This document shows, one piece after another, positions 53,701 through 56,244 of a stretch of DNA of 64,000 nucleotides (its first letter is position 1; every line of letters starts with the position of its first letter). The position numbers and the translations under genes are program-made. A model generated the notes under the pieces. It saw only the letters and a list, made by a program, of their open reading frames with translations. It did not search any database and was not told the origin of the DNA. This stretch comes from Thysanoteuthis rhombus (lineage: Eukaryota; Mollusca; Cephalopoda; Oegopsida; Thysanoteuthidae). Location of the stretch: positions 40,127,406-40,191,405 of the forward strand of contig OY735231.1 of NCBI GenBank assembly GCA_963457665.1. Direction: 5' to 3'.

Positions 53701-55264
53701 TCAACCATCAAAACAAGAAGACCCCATTGATCTTAAAAAGAAGAGTATACAACCAATGCATCCTCACAATAGTCACTTACAGAGCTGAAACATGGAACCT
53801 AGCCAAGAGACAGAACCGCAAACTGAGAACCATGCAACATGCACATAAATGAATTATGCTCAACCTCACATGGAGAGACCACAAGATAGTACAATACATC
53901 TGGGAGAAGACAAGAGTCCGACACATCATAGAATCCATTAATAAACTAAAATGATTATAGGCTGGCCATGTCGCACGAATGGTAGACAATCAATGGACAT
54001 CACGACTCATGTCCCCAGAGATCACATGCACAACTGAGGCCAACAGAGTACTAGATGGAGAGACAAGCTAGACAAATTTAGAAGGTCCTGGCTCCGCAAC
54101 ATCCACAATAGAGAAGTGTGGTGAATCCTAGGGAGGGTCTCTGTCCAATGACTGATGTTGAGAGACTGATGATGATGATGTAGTACTGTTAAAGAATTGC
54201 AGAACAAATAAATGAAACTAAGCTGAGAAATAAAGTGAAATTATAATGATCTTGATCAGTGCAGTTCTGAAAAGAGCAGACAAATTTTCGAACAGGTTTT
54301 GATAAGACCTTGAAAAAAGCGTTTTTTTTGGAACAAATTAACCACCAAGTATTGCTGTACCAACATTATCCTACCATTAAAAAATAATCTGTAAATCAGT
54401 AAACCTTTCAACAACACTGTCAAGTTTTCTCTTATCTGCTTTGAAAAATGTGCGATCATTTTGGAATATCCTCTGACATACACAGAGCATGTCTATCAAA
54501 TGTGTTATTTTGTGGTCCATTTTTAGACACAATAACATTTTGGGGGACCCATCATCCATCAGAGAGATCAACTGATAAGTTTATAACAAGTTTTATCCAC
54601 CTCCAATATTTTGTTCAGATTGTCATAAAATGGGGACTTACTTAATTTACCTATTTTAATTCCCTAAAATTTCTTGAAAAATCAATAGTCCCTTCTTCAA
54701 AGCTATATTTGAGGTTCTTCATCTTCATTTTGAAATTCGCGGGAGGATGAAAGTTTACAATCCAAGTTGTAATAAACTTATTTCTGTACATATATTTCAA
54801 GATTGAAAAAAAAAATCAAAATTCATGTTTGAAATGAAAGGTCGGTTTATCGATTAATTTAAAAATTAAGAACAAAAAGAGAAAAGATAATTGTTTGGTG
54901 TTAGGATACGATAAAAATATTTTATACTGTTCAAACAGAAATTGCAAATTTAATACAACACTATTATCAAAAATTTGATTTGATTTAAACAAGACAAAGA
55001 TGAAAAGTAGAATTCAAATCCCTCTAACTACAGATAAAGAATATTGTGAAAGAATTGTATCAGAAAAACGAGGATTTCATAATTGAATAAAACACAACTG
55101 GTGAAGACTGAAAAATGAATCTTTCTGATGGATCAAATTTGGGTTCCAGAAAACATTACTGTGACCACCTTTGCTCAACACTGGTCAGTCTTACCAAGAA
55201 GGTCCTGTTTGATCCTCTCAATAGACGGTTTGCTGACCAGTTTGGGATACATAAGTGTATCCAT
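1748..55264 (-). CDS. FYCO1: FYCO1 orthologue: RUN, coiled-coil, FYVE, LIR and GOLD adaptor (22 coding exons)
   Basis: Adaptor linking PI3P-rich late endosomes and autophagosomes to plus-end microtubule transport; in vertebrates it binds Rab7, LC3, PI3P and kinesin. Seen: coding exons 55264-55195, 50497-50378, 50185-50073, 47070-46964, 44935-44792, 43338-43257, 42043-41829, 41409-40899, 39140-38244, 36467-36327, 31034-30963, 28547-28500, 24412-24383, 17546-17440, 16229-16091, 15395-15322, 14235-14057, 7545-7428, 5818-5615, 4504-4342, 3589-3411, 1820-1748. All borders are AG/GT and the phases close exactly at 1,261 residues plus stop; human FYCO1 is 1,478, the shortfall being coiled coil. Domain order: RUN about 37-180, coiled coil about 213-905, FYVE about 910-970, LIR 1102-1105, GOLD about 1124-1261. 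Every domain aligns from memory to human FYCO1, so orthology is close to certain. Least certain are the short exons 12 and 13, and there may be isoforms. Confidence 0.95.
2080..2610 (-). mobile_element. RTE-like LINE 3' fragment, split by a SINE insertion
   Basis: LINE sequence at 2080-2114 and 2372-2610 matches the better copy at 3727-4097 (the block after the W-P-R motif, CATGTGATG, and GTGCACGTTGCA). It is cut in two by the 2115-2371 insertion. Damaged ORF2 tail; no intact frame. Confidence 0.75.
2115..2371 (-). mobile_element. Hammerhead-motif SINE insertion 1 (inverted dimer, 12-bp target duplication)
   Basis: Flanked by identical GTGAATGGTGAT at 2103-2114 and 2372-2383, inside a LINE. 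The main copy is on the minus strand with its 3' end (CTCATCTCAAAAATTCAGAG) at the left. An inverted plus-strand piece of the same element (GAAACGTTGTATG... to CAACCAAGATGA) sits at 2339-2371. The minus copy lacks its tRNA-like head. Core CTGATGA/stem/GAAAC at 2200-2232 with a perfect 6-bp stem II. Confidence 0.85.
3411..3589 (-). CDS. FYCO1: FYCO1 exon 21, GOLD domain part 2
   Basis: Residues 1179-1238. [10 protein letters not shown], then [15 protein letters not shown] and [13 protein letters not shown], match human SISFSVVFQE, TTRCNSHKENIQGQL and GIYMLIFDNTFSR. Acceptor TGCCAG, donor GTAAGT. Confidence 0.97.
3666..4300 (+). repeat. Family A copy, interrupted by a LINE
   Basis: The head (TCTGGTTAGTCACTTAGTAG) is at 3666-3726. 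The body resumes at about 4114, with ATGCTGTGTT repeated on both sides of the LINE as a target duplication. It ends near 4300, just below exon 20, where AATTTTCAAT...CCAGTTCCAGCC reads into family A tail sequence. Confidence 0.75.
3727..4110 (-). mobile_element. 5'-truncated RTE-like LINE 3' end
   Basis: The minus-strand frame reads [10 protein letters not shown], then [24 protein letters not shown] and [14 protein letters not shown]. This is the C-terminal tail typical of RTE-clade endonuclease/reverse transcriptases. The 3' end carries a (GAT)n microsatellite, also usual for RTE. Inserted in a family A copy with a duplicated CATGCTGTGTT. Only the last 110 or so codons remain. Confidence 0.85.
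4342..4504 (-). CDS. FYCO1: FYCO1 exon 20, GOLD domain part 1
   Basis: Residues 1124-1178. [27 protein letters not shown] and TYPK match human PLTVDEIAS, YSLIPITVAEAGLTISWVF and SDPK. A beta-sandwich GOLD fold is expected. Acceptor CCTCTCAG, donor GTAAGC. Confidence 0.96.
5243..5414 (-). other. Unexplained open frame, possible alternative last exon of FYCO1
   Basis: Lies between exons 19 and 20 on the coding strand. From AG at 5415-5416 (or 5403-5404), it joins exon 19 in the correct phase and reads about 56 codons ([16 protein letters not shown], then [20 protein letters not shown] and HRDFFDY) to TAA at 5245-5243. Composition looks protein-like rather than AT-noise. I do not recognise the sequence; it is not GOLD. 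Acceptors are weak, so it may instead be an exon relic of another gene. Confidence 0.35.
5615..5818 (-). CDS. FYCO1: FYCO1 exon 19, LC3-interacting region
   Basis: Residues 1056-1124. The block [15 protein letters not shown] aligns with human AVFDIITDEELCQI. The LIR core F-A-V-I (1102-1105, bases 5671-5682) fits aromatic-x-x-aliphatic, with Asp before it and S-D-D-E after it. An alanine/proline/glutamate-rich stretch precedes it. Acceptor TTTGTAG, donor GTGAGT; ends in phase 2, which joins exon 20 in frame. Confidence 0.95.
5819..7427. other. FYCO1 intron 18, no feature seen
   Basis: AT-rich with poly(A)/poly(T) tracts at about 5906-5928 and 6810-6835. No open frame, repeat family or RNA signature that I can support. 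Confidence 0.5.
7428..7545 (-). CDS. FYCO1: FYCO1 exon 18, disordered linker
   Basis: Residues 1017-1056: [15 protein letters not shown], then further Ser/Asp-rich sequence. Acceptor TTTCCAG, donor GTAAGT. Placed by exact phase match with exons 17 and 19; the sequence itself is not conserved. The intron above it, 7546-14056, holds an LTR fossil and several repeats. Confidence 0.88.
7546..8850. other. FYCO1 intron 17, 3' part, no feature seen
   Basis: AT-rich. A short minus-strand frame at 7906-8160 has no recognisable motif and no usable splice sites in phase. Confidence 0.5.
8858..10870 (+). mobile_element. LTR-retroelement fossil with gag-like zinc knuckle (broken)
   Basis: Two similar direct end repeats, about 8858-8990 and 10740-10870, share CATATGCTAAT, CCAGATAG, TGCCTACAGTAGCA and GGTAGCTATAAATAC (a TATA-like box), so they look like short LTRs. 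The interior is lysine-rich and gag-like with a CCHC knuckle ([14 protein letters not shown]) near 9930-9975, as in Ty3/Gypsy or related gag. No pol is visible in the 2 kb, so it is a deleted or non-autonomous copy. Broken, with several breaks; the end repeats have drifted apart, so it is old. Confidence 0.65.
10960..11200. repeat. Three tandem units of about 80 bp with a palindromic core
   Basis: ATTAGACACT/ATTAGACATT recurs at about 10980, 11053 and 11137. Each is followed by an ACTGGTAAACCAGT-like palindrome (perfect at about 11000-11015: ACTGGT-AA-ACCAGT) and, in the first two units, by a TACTATTATC/TGCTATTATC block. Confidence 0.6.
11332..11745 (+). repeat. Family A copy (A1 tail)
   Basis: Near full length: head TTAGTCATTCAATAGAAACT, AGCATGCTGAGTTGGGAGTG, the GATCAATGAATAAGTT block, a G-run at about 11574-11585, and the A1 tail with AGCCAGCCAGACTAACTTG. 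Confidence 0.85.
12028..12470 (+). repeat. Family A copy (A1 tail)
   Basis: Head CTGGTTAGTCACTCAATG through to GCTGACAGTTT...ACAGTTTCTGAT. The end inverts the GAAAC-rich head, giving short imperfect terminal inverted repeats. Confidence 0.85.
12655..12792 (+). repeat. Diverged relative of the hammerhead-motif SINE
   Basis: ACCTGAAGGCCATAGGGTAC, then ACAGCCAAAACATTT and GATGAACCAAGATGAAGACA repeat the order of the hammerhead-motif family, in degraded form. Upstream GAAAGTTGTCCTCATC is the inverted tail, so this copy also looks like an inverted dimer. A minus-strand relative lies at 57985-58085. Confidence 0.55.
12970..13262. repeat. Family B MITE-like element, copy 2
   Basis: TTTGCTACTATTTACCTCCA at the left pairs with GGTAAATGGTAGCAAA at the right. 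The inner ACTAAACTCAGGCTGAGTT pairs with GGCCTGAATTTAGTT. Overall it can fold into one long hairpin. Confidence 0.75.
13290..13575 (+). mobile_element. LINE ORF2 C-terminal fragment
   Basis: A plus-strand frame reads RGRQRKQ, (stop), [29 protein letters not shown], the common tail (GRP..RWEDN...GLSF.ESLRAA.DRDRW) of several non-LTR retrotransposon polyproteins. It carries an in-frame stop, so it is dead. Confidence 0.7.
14057..14235 (-). CDS. FYCO1: FYCO1 exon 17, end of FYVE and acidic Ser-rich linker
   Basis: Residues 957-1017. [11 protein letters not shown] gives the last zinc pair, C963 and C966 (human KKERCCRACFQ). The remainder is acidic and serine-rich ([15 protein letters not shown]), probably disordered. 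Acceptor ATTGCAG, donor GTAAGA. Confidence 0.96.
14255..14390 (+). repeat. Family A partial copy
   Basis: GGCAGCATGCTGTGTTGGGG followed by the AGTGATTAATATATAGG block. Adjacent to, and nearly identical with, the start of the next copy (14440-14560), so it is probably a local tandem duplicate. Confidence 0.75.
14413..14830 (+). repeat. Family A copy with A2 tail
   Basis: Same head and middle as other copies, but the 3' part is the A2 tail: AGATAAATGTCAGAACATAG, AACCTAAACCCAGCAACAG, then a run into GTTTTGTAGGTAGC. Confidence 0.8.
14855..15290 (+). repeat. Family A copy, 5' truncated with duplicated tail
   Basis: Begins in the TTATTTCTCTTGCC block. The segment TTTTCTAGA(C/T)AT...GTAAATGTTTAAA...CAGCCCTCTAGCTC appears twice (about 15035 and 15140), and the copy ends with the A1 tail AGCCAGCCAGCCAGCCAGAC. 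Confidence 0.75.
15322..15395 (-). CDS. FYCO1: FYCO1 exon 16, FYVE core
   Basis: Residues 933-957. [14 protein letters not shown] supplies zinc ligands C935, C938, C943 and C946 and completes the PI3P-binding R-K-H-H-C-R motif across the exon 15 junction. Acceptor TTTTAAG, donor GTGAGT. Confidence 0.97.
16091..16229 (-). CDS. FYCO1: FYCO1 exon 15, start of FYVE zinc finger
   Basis: Residues 886-932. It carries W910, the first zinc pair C919/C922 ([12 protein letters not shown]), and the beginning RK of the RKHHCR motif. Human equivalent: [20 protein letters not shown]. The W-x-x-D membrane motif reads WMDN, so the Asp is one residue early. Acceptor TTTCCAG, donor GTAAGT. Confidence 0.97.
16400..16645 (+). 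repeat. Family A copy, 3' end replaced by a LINE
   Basis: Head GGTCTGGTTAGTCACTCAGT to GACCAATTTAGCAAAAACC. LINE sequence begins at about 16650. Confidence 0.8.
16650..17352 (-). mobile_element. RTE-like LINE 3' fragment
   Basis: The minus frame contains [20 protein letters not shown] and [16 protein letters not shown], the YIYLGQ...GWQAFGR block after the RT domain of RTE-type elements. It is followed by damaged KGIQPMHPP and the tail homologous to 3727-4097. About 230 codons of ORF2 remain, with frameshifts. Lies between exons 14 and 15. Confidence 0.85.
17440..17546 (-). CDS. FYCO1: FYCO1 exon 14, last coiled-coil helix before FYVE
   Basis: Residues 851-886. [14 protein letters not shown] followed by EKDTLWK from exon 15 matches human [25 protein letters not shown]. 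Acceptor TTTTTCAG, donor GTAAGT; ends in phase 2. Confidence 0.95.
17899..18704 (+). repeat. 31-unit, 26-bp tandem array (minisatellite)
   Basis: Unit CTAACAACATAAACACATTT then TCTTTC, 31 units in exact 26-bp register (806 bp). I saw no difference among 28 units. A variant, CTACCAATCCTAACACATTT, is found at 17925 and again at 18471, exactly 21 units later; the first unit (17899) is a more diverged relative. Lies in FYCO1 intron 13, 350 bp above exon 14. Confidence 0.95.
18705..20305. other. Intron 13 interior, no feature seen
   Basis: AT-rich single-copy-looking sequence. Short frames at 19940-20311 on both strands overlap each other and carry no recognisable domain. Confidence 0.45.
20308..20680 (+). 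repeat. Family C repeat, copy 1
   Basis: Shares with 42805-43175 the order: AGAGTTCTGTGTTAG, AATCATGTTGGTACTT, TGGAAAATATCATT, AATACAAATCTTAC, TCTTACAAAGATCCAT. About 370 bp, same orientation, no coding potential, type unknown. Confidence 0.7.
20681..21964. other. Intron 13 interior with one candidate cassette exon
   Basis: Mostly featureless. A 37-nt segment at 20977-21013 (minus) has a good acceptor (TTTCTTTATAG) and donor (GAG|GTAATG) but is out of frame; see findings. A short plus frame at 21565-21873 has no recognisable domain. Confidence 0.4.
21968..22390 (+). repeat. Family A copy (A1 tail)
   Basis: Head CAGGTCTGGTTAGTCACAC, then TCAGCATGCTATTATTGGGG, a (CA)n run at 22193-22206, and the tail ATAGCCAGCCAGATCAACTT. 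Confidence 0.85.
22391..23661. other. Intron 13 interior, no feature seen
   Basis: Short open frames at 22577-22831, 23180-23377 and 23398-23610 have no recognisable domain. No repeat family found by eye. Confidence 0.4.
23662..24069 (+). mobile_element. Hammerhead-motif SINE insertion 2 (inverted dimer, 12-bp target duplication)
   Basis: Flanked by GTATCAGCTTAA (23650-23661) and GTATCAGTTTAA (24070-24081). The plus copy starts at about 23752 with a tRNA-like head (A box TGGTGTAGTTGTTAGAG; B box GGTTCAATCC) and runs through the body to the tail. An inverted piece of the same 3' region, lacking the last 30 or so bases, occupies 23662-23751. Cores at 23713-23745 (minus) and 23948-23980 (plus). 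Confidence 0.88.
24120..24215 (+). repeat. Family A fragment
   Basis: Only the AAGTTACTTCTCTCACCTTT to AAGGTGAATG middle block is present. Confidence 0.65.
24383..24412 (-). CDS. FYCO1: FYCO1 exon 13, 30-nt micro-exon
   Basis: Ten codons, [10 protein letters not shown], phase 0 to phase 0. Acceptor CCTTTTAG, strong donor GTAAGT. Including or skipping it keeps the frame; in the coiled coil it would shift the heptad register by three residues. Confidence 0.72.
24416..26170. other. FYCO1 intron 12, 3' part, no feature seen
   Basis: AT-rich. Open frames at 24807-25019 (plus) and 25106-25291 (minus) lack domains and in-phase splice sites. Two similar minus-strand stretches (GAATTCCTCTGATCTTGAAA-type text near 25140-25330) look like a weak local duplication. 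Confidence 0.4.
26180..26550 (-). mobile_element. tRNA-derived SINE (family G), copy 1
   Basis: The minus-strand head reads TAGTGTAACGGCTAGCATG (A box) and GGTCTTGGGTTGATTCCC (B box) at about 26480-26542. The body holds GAGTGCACAGGG, CTCTTGGCAGGATGC and GAGACCAGAACTTT blocks. Body similarity to 31560-31860 establishes a family. Confidence 0.8.
26580..28499. other. FYCO1 intron 12, 5' part, no feature seen
   Basis: AT-rich. A less AT-rich patch at 26826-26915 (GGGGCTTGTTTGGAAGGGAC) is unexplained. A segment at 26630-26690 reads, on the minus strand, CTGATGAGGATGTAAAGATG then TTGAAAT, loosely like the hammerhead-family layout but without a stem II. Confidence 0.4.
28500..28547 (-). CDS. FYCO1: FYCO1 exon 12, short coiled-coil exon (tentative)
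   Basis: Sixteen codons, [16 protein letters not shown], phase 0 to phase 0, donor GTAAAA. The acceptor is GAAGAG rather than a classic CAG, with a weak pyrimidine tract. Other AGs just above give stops, so this border is the only in-frame one. It falls where human has the short stretch before the final coiled-coil helix. It could be skipped without breaking the frame. Confidence 0.65.
28548..29450. other. FYCO1 intron 11, 3' part, no feature seen
   Basis: No repeat family or coding signal recognised. Confidence 0.4.
29480..29770 (+). repeat. Family D repeat, copy 1
   Basis: Shares with 37215-37520 the blocks AGTATATGGTTACATTTCA, ACATCCTTTTTTTGTCCTAC, GGTTCTGTAACAGCTGTTCC and GTGACAGAGAGATAA. 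Same orientation, about 290 bp, no frame. Confidence 0.65.
30391..30838 (+). repeat. Family A copy (A1 tail)
   Basis: Head CAGGTCTGGAGAGTCACTTA to GACAGTTTTGGTTGACAGTT, with an (AC)n run at 30642-30653. Ends 125 bp before exon 11. Confidence 0.85.
30963..31034 (-). CDS. FYCO1: FYCO1 exon 11, coiled coil
   Basis: Residues 801-824, 24 codons, phase 0 to phase 0. [20 protein letters not shown] resembles human LERTQKELEKATTKIQEYY. Acceptor TTTTTTCAG, donor GTGAGT. Confidence 0.92.
31540..31865 (-). mobile_element. tRNA-derived SINE (family G), copy 2, head damaged
   Basis: CTAATCACACAGCTTAGGGT, AGTTAGCTGCTGAATGCACC and TTAATGAAGGGTTTTC match the 26180-26550 copy. Only the tip of the tRNA-like head (GCTAACCATTACACCATC) is left. 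Confidence 0.7.
32335..32480. repeat. Family B partial copy
   Basis: GGCTACTATTCACCTTCATT, TTAATTGCTGTTGCTTTTTA and AACAGCATAGATCAGAATAA: left arm and centre only. Confidence 0.65.
32660..33086. repeat. Family B copy 3, with an internal insertion
   Basis: Ends TTATTAGACCAAGTATTATA (left) and ACTTCATCTAATAAAATG (right) are inverted. The left arm stops at ...CATCTTAA, then about 230 bp of unrelated DNA (starts CCCATGAGAACCC, ends near GTTGGGTTTTTA, a short inverted pair) follows, before the element resumes at ATGTTGCTTTTTT. The TTAA at the left border suggests a piggyBac-like MITE insertion. Confidence 0.55.
33765..33985 (+). repeat. Family A partial copy
   Basis: From AGAGTGATTAATTAAAAAAT to AATTGAACCCCCTCATCAAA, then a poly(A) run at about 33991-34010. 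Tail missing. Confidence 0.75.
34011..36326. other. FYCO1 intron 10 interior, no feature seen
   Basis: Very AT-rich with many poly(A) tracts. Open frames at 35320-35514 and 35879-36070 (plus) have no recognisable motif. Confidence 0.45.
36327..36467 (-). CDS. FYCO1: FYCO1 exon 10, coiled coil
   Basis: Residues 754-800, 47 codons, phase 0 to phase 0. Heptad-rich ([20 protein letters not shown]). Acceptor TTTTCAG, donor GTAAGC. Confidence 0.93.
36790..36910. repeat. Family D end fragment
   Basis: AACTCTGTAGCAGACTGTTT, then TGCATAAAATTTAAAGCATA and TATGTGCGCTCCTT match 37455-37515 (GCTCTGTAGCGGATTGTTAC, ATATGTGCACTCCTGC). Confidence 0.55.
37215..37520 (+). repeat. Family D repeat, copy 2
   Basis: TTAGTATATGGTTTCACTTT, then ACATCCTTTTTTTCTCCTAC, TTGTTCTGTAACAGCTGTTC and GTGATAGAGAGATAAGCTCT match 29480-29770. 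Confidence 0.65.
37521..38243. other. FYCO1 intron 9 next to exon 9, no feature seen
   Basis: Less AT-rich than most introns here. A short minus frame at 37564-37752 has no domain. Confidence 0.4.
38244..39140 (-). CDS. FYCO1: FYCO1 exon 9, main coiled-coil exon
   Basis: Residues 455-753, 299 codons without a stop; the largest exon. Long heptad runs, for example [19 protein letters not shown] and [18 protein letters not shown]. The segment [20 protein letters not shown] resembles human ELNTLKFQLSAEIMDYQSR, which supports alignment at its 3' end. Acceptor CATTACAG, donor GTAAGT; phase 0 at both ends. Confidence 0.96.
39265..39660 (+). repeat. Family A copy with A2 tail
   Basis: GCTTTGTTGGGAGCGATCAA through the AATTTAGCATAAACTTACGT block to the A2 tail (AAATGTCAGAACACATGAAT, AACCTAAACACAGCAACAG). 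Head truncated. Confidence 0.8.
39730..40110 (+). mobile_element. LINE ORF2 C-terminal fragment, second family
   Basis: Frame reads [20 protein letters not shown], then [39 protein letters not shown]. The R-L-x-x-A-G-H...GxPxxTLKKI pattern is a common tail of non-LTR retrotransposon polyproteins. One frame change is visible between the two blocks. Directly abuts a family A copy. Confidence 0.65.
40370..40870 (+). repeat. Family F repeat, split by a hairpin MITE
   Basis: 40370-40465 and 40744-40870 match the two halves of 48310-48575 (CTATGCAAATATTTCACTGC, ATCCACTGTGCTGGTAT; then GAGCTTGGATGAGTCGCA, CTAGTATATAATG). The hairpin element at 40466-40743 lies between them. Confidence 0.65.
40466..40743. 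mobile_element. Fold-back MITE-like element with GGTTGCCAGATTGG ends
   Basis: Left end GGTTGCCAGATTGGGAT, right end GTCCAATCTGGCAACCC. Inner arms continue the inversion (TTTGGAAATCAAGTAAG / CTTATTTCCAAATCA), as does the centre (ACCAGCCT...AGGCTGGT). Nearly the whole 278 bp pairs with itself. No coding capacity. Confidence 0.8.
40899..41409 (-). CDS. FYCO1: FYCO1 exon 8, coiled coil
   Basis: Residues 284-454. A continuous 170-codon open frame, rich in E, K, Q and L with heptad spacing ([36 protein letters not shown]). In the human gene one very large exon encodes most of the coiled coil; here the region is split across exons 7-10. Acceptor GTTACAG, donor GTGAGA. Confidence 0.94.
41829..42043 (-). 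CDS. FYCO1: FYCO1 exon 7, acidic linker and start of coiled coil
   Basis: Residues 213-284. An acidic first half ([12 protein letters not shown]) runs into heptad-like sequence ([12 protein letters not shown]). Acceptor GTTATAG, donor GTAAGT; ends in phase 2, completed by the first base of exon 8. Confidence 0.92.
42205..42605 (+). repeat. Family A copy with A2 tail
   Basis: CAGGTCAGATTAGTCACTGA head, GACCAATTTGACATCAACTT middle, and the A2 tail GGGCAAAGTCTGGGTACATA, AACCTAAACCCAGCAATAG. Confidence 0.82.
42805..43175 (+). repeat. Family C repeat, copy 2
   Basis: See 20308-20680. An extra 25 or so bp (AAAGCCTATAAATATATGAA) is present relative to copy 1. Confidence 0.7.
43257..43338 (-). CDS. 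FYCO1: FYCO1 exon 6, post-RUN serine-rich linker
   Basis: Residues 185-212. [17 protein letters not shown] matches human YLWKPPSRSSSMSSLVS. The Ser/Thr-rich linker joins RUN to the coiled coil. Acceptor ATCCCAG, donor GTAAGC; ends in phase 0. Confidence 0.95.
43392..43795 (+). repeat. Family A copy (A1 tail)
   Basis: TTGGCAGCATGCCATGTTGG to GTTAACAGTTTTGGCTGATG, with a G-run at 43621-43632. A short internal duplication of AAGGTTTGAATTTTCAAAC occurs at about 43503-43542. Confidence 0.82.
44445..44625 (+). repeat. Family A fragment (3' half, A1 tail)
   Basis: TAGCTTTAATATAAACTTAC to ATAGCCAGTCAGACCGACGT. Ends about 170 bp from exon 5. Confidence 0.75.
44792..44935 (-). CDS. FYCO1: FYCO1 exon 5, end of RUN domain
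   Basis: Residues 137-185. [16 protein letters not shown] and [12 protein letters not shown] match human SDWYYARSPFLQ, QFDL and GFDLDAAWPTFA. Acceptor TTTCAG, donor GTAAAT; phase 2 on both sides. Confidence 0.96.
44950..46960. other. FYCO1 intron 4, no feature seen
   Basis: AT-rich, apparently single-copy. A slightly less AT-rich part at 45640-45770 is unexplained. Confidence 0.45.
46964..47070 (-). CDS. FYCO1: FYCO1 exon 4, RUN domain core
   Basis: Residues 102-137. [20 protein letters not shown] is nearly identical to human [20 protein letters not shown], the strongest RUN signature in the gene. Acceptor TTTTCAG, donor GTAATA. The first 33 or so coding bases and the acceptor are copied again at 51257-51289 inside intron 1. 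Confidence 0.97.
47093..47480 (+). repeat. Family A copy (A1 tail), start of the duplicated block
   Basis: Begins 23 bp above exon 4. Bases to about 47382 are copied at 51305-51600 together with the exon 4 acceptor. Confidence 0.85.
47711..47769. repeat. TA-rich microsatellite
   Basis: Long run of TA/TATA with a few TACA units. Confidence 0.9.
48310..48575 (+). repeat. Family F repeat, intact copy
   Basis: ATGCTGGTATATAAGATGGG, CAAATGCACTGGTATTACTA and AAAGCTTGGATAAGTTGCAG match 40370-40870. An inverted copy lies at 49770-49985 (CAACTCATCCAAGCCAC, CCAGTGCATTGGGTGCAG). Confidence 0.65.
48590..49765. other. FYCO1 intron 3 interior, no feature seen
   Basis: No support for genes. A short plus frame at 49257-49448 has no domain. 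Confidence 0.4.
49770..49985 (-). repeat. Family F repeat, inverted copy
   Basis: Minus-strand reading gives TGCACTGGTATTATGATTAG, AAAGCTCAATATGGACAGTT and GGCTTGGATGAGTTGCAATG, as in 40370-40870. Confidence 0.65.
50073..50185 (-). CDS. FYCO1: FYCO1 exon 3, RUN domain
   Basis: Residues 64-101. [10 protein letters not shown] and then GLKYVKSL match human DYWDYFCACL and GIRFVKSI, a RUN helix block. Acceptor TTTCAG, donor GTAAGG; ends in phase 0. Confidence 0.96.
50378..50497 (-). CDS. FYCO1: FYCO1 exon 2, start of RUN domain
   Basis: Residues 24-64. PITDD, then LHK and KLEYLL, align with the same blocks in human FYCO1 (GEPITDD, LHK, KLEYLL). Acceptor TTTTCCAG, donor GTAGCC, phase 1 at both ends, which matches exons 1 and 3. 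Confidence 0.95.
50515..50585 (+). repeat. Family A head fragment
   Basis: TGGTCTGCTTAGTCAATCAT, then AACACATGACAAATGTCTTT. Confidence 0.55.
51257..51601. pseudogene. Duplicated piece of FYCO1 exon 4, intron 3 and family A
   Basis: 345 bp nearly identical to 47038-47382. It carries the first 33 or so coding bases of exon 4 (minus strand), its intact TTTTCAG acceptor, the 22-bp intron spacer and most of the adjacent family A copy. Lies in intron 1, same orientation as the source. The donor half of the exon is absent. Confidence 0.92.
51602..51840 (+). mobile_element. LINE RT C-terminal fragment (CR1/Jockey-like)
   Basis: Frame reads [26 protein letters not shown], the ...N.LP..VV.APSLNAFKNRLDK.W pattern seen after the RT domain of several non-LTR elements. 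It ends in a stop and a short extra frame. Confidence 0.65.
52155..52555 (+). repeat. Family A copy (A1 tail)
   Basis: TTGGCAGCATGCTGTGTTGC to TTTGACAGTTTTTGGTTGAG. Confidence 0.82.
52880..53385. mobile_element. Hammerhead-motif SINE insertion 3 (long inverted dimer, 10-bp target duplication)
   Basis: Flanked by AGTATAATCT at 52870-52879 and 53386-53395. The left arm (52880 to about 53184) is a full minus copy with tRNA-like head (TAGCGTAGTGGTTA A box, GGTTCAATCC B box). The right arm (about 53186-53385) is a plus copy that starts at the B box and lacks the last 35 or so bases of the tail. The right arm has lost most of stem II. The pair would fold into a near-perfect hairpin of about 200 bp. 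Confidence 0.9.
53620..54180 (+). mobile_element. RTE-like LINE 3' fragment
   Basis: Plus frames read [40 protein letters not shown], then [18 protein letters not shown] and [11 protein letters not shown], ending in (GAT)n at about 54167-54180. Same family as 3727-4110 and 16650-17352, with several frame breaks. Confidence 0.85.
54200..55194. other. FYCO1 intron 1, 5' part, no feature seen
   Basis: AT-rich, with no repeat family recognised. Short frames around 54256-54645 overlap on both strands and carry no domain. Confidence 0.4.
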
Positions 55265-55285
55265 TTGGCCTGTTGCACCCGGCTT
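55195..55285 (-). CDS. FYCO1: FYCO1 exon 1 (start codon; 5' UTR up to an acceptor)
   Basis: The ATG is at 55264-55262. It encodes residues 1-24 and ends one base into a codon at a GTAAGA donor. The tail, [11 protein letters not shown] followed by D across the junction, matches the human N-terminal helix (QRIIRDLQD). The 21 nt above the ATG abut a pyrimidine-rich TTTTCAG acceptor at 55286, so a non-coding exon lies further upstream (higher coordinate). A second in-frame ATG follows four codons later; the first is chosen because it is the first ATG after the acceptor. Confidence 0.85.
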
Positions 55286-55289
55286 CTGA

Positions 55290-56240
55290 AAAGAGAGAAT
55301 AGACGAGTTATTAAATCTACTCATACAATTAGCCACATGATTGGCGATATCTACAGTCTGTAACATTTGGCATTTGTCATGGGAGATAACTATTAAACAC
55401 TAATTGATTAAAATCTGGGTTCATTCTGGTTGGAAATAAATGAGTAAATATAGATCAATAATGTTTTTGATATTTTCTACATACAGTGCAATTATAAGCT
55501 TTTTTAAATACTACCGTCATCTTTTGACGGCATAGATAAATCAATTTAACAGTCAAATAAAAAAATACTTATACTGTAGAAGAAGAAAAAACACAAAATG
55601 AACAAACTTGAAAATGACAGTATTTTTTTTTTTCAAATGATAAGTGGGATTATCTTGAATTTGTTAAACATGGCCATTATATAACAGTCATAATATAATA
55701 AAATATTCATACATCTTTGTCGGTCTCTAATAACGAGAACTTTTTATATGTTTCTCGGTATAATTCCATCAATAGAGAGAGATTTGGAAAAAATTAAGAT
55801 TAGATTTCTACAGTAAACCCTCGCATTAATGAACCTTAATAGAATGAATTTTGGCTTCAACAAAGTTTGATAAGTGTGGCAAATATGTAGATTATAAAAA
55901 ACTTTCTTCTTATTTACCAAAACAAATTCCATGAATACAAGAACCTATCAGCAATCACACACATGCTCAGACTGATACCTTGGTGTGAAGGAATTGTAGT
56001 TCCAACATAGTTTCCTTGAATACTTGTTTGCGTCAACACTTTTCCCTCCGTGCTCACCAAGTTGCGTTTTTTGCTTGTATTTCCGCTATGACTTTTAAAT
56101 GAAGTACACCTATGTCTTCAAGGAACTTAGTCCTGGCTTGCACCCTGGAGAGGTCACTTCAGTGTCATTCTATTGTCTACCGAGACAGAAGGCTTTCTTT
56201 GGTTGTTCATTTCATTTTAATCAATTGCTGGATATCAATT
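55290..56240. other. Upstream of FYCO1 exon 1, no feature seen
   Basis: Expected to contain intron and possibly a 5' UTR exon, but I see no clear donor following a promoter-like sequence. Confidence 0.35.
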
Positions 56241-56244
56241 TTAG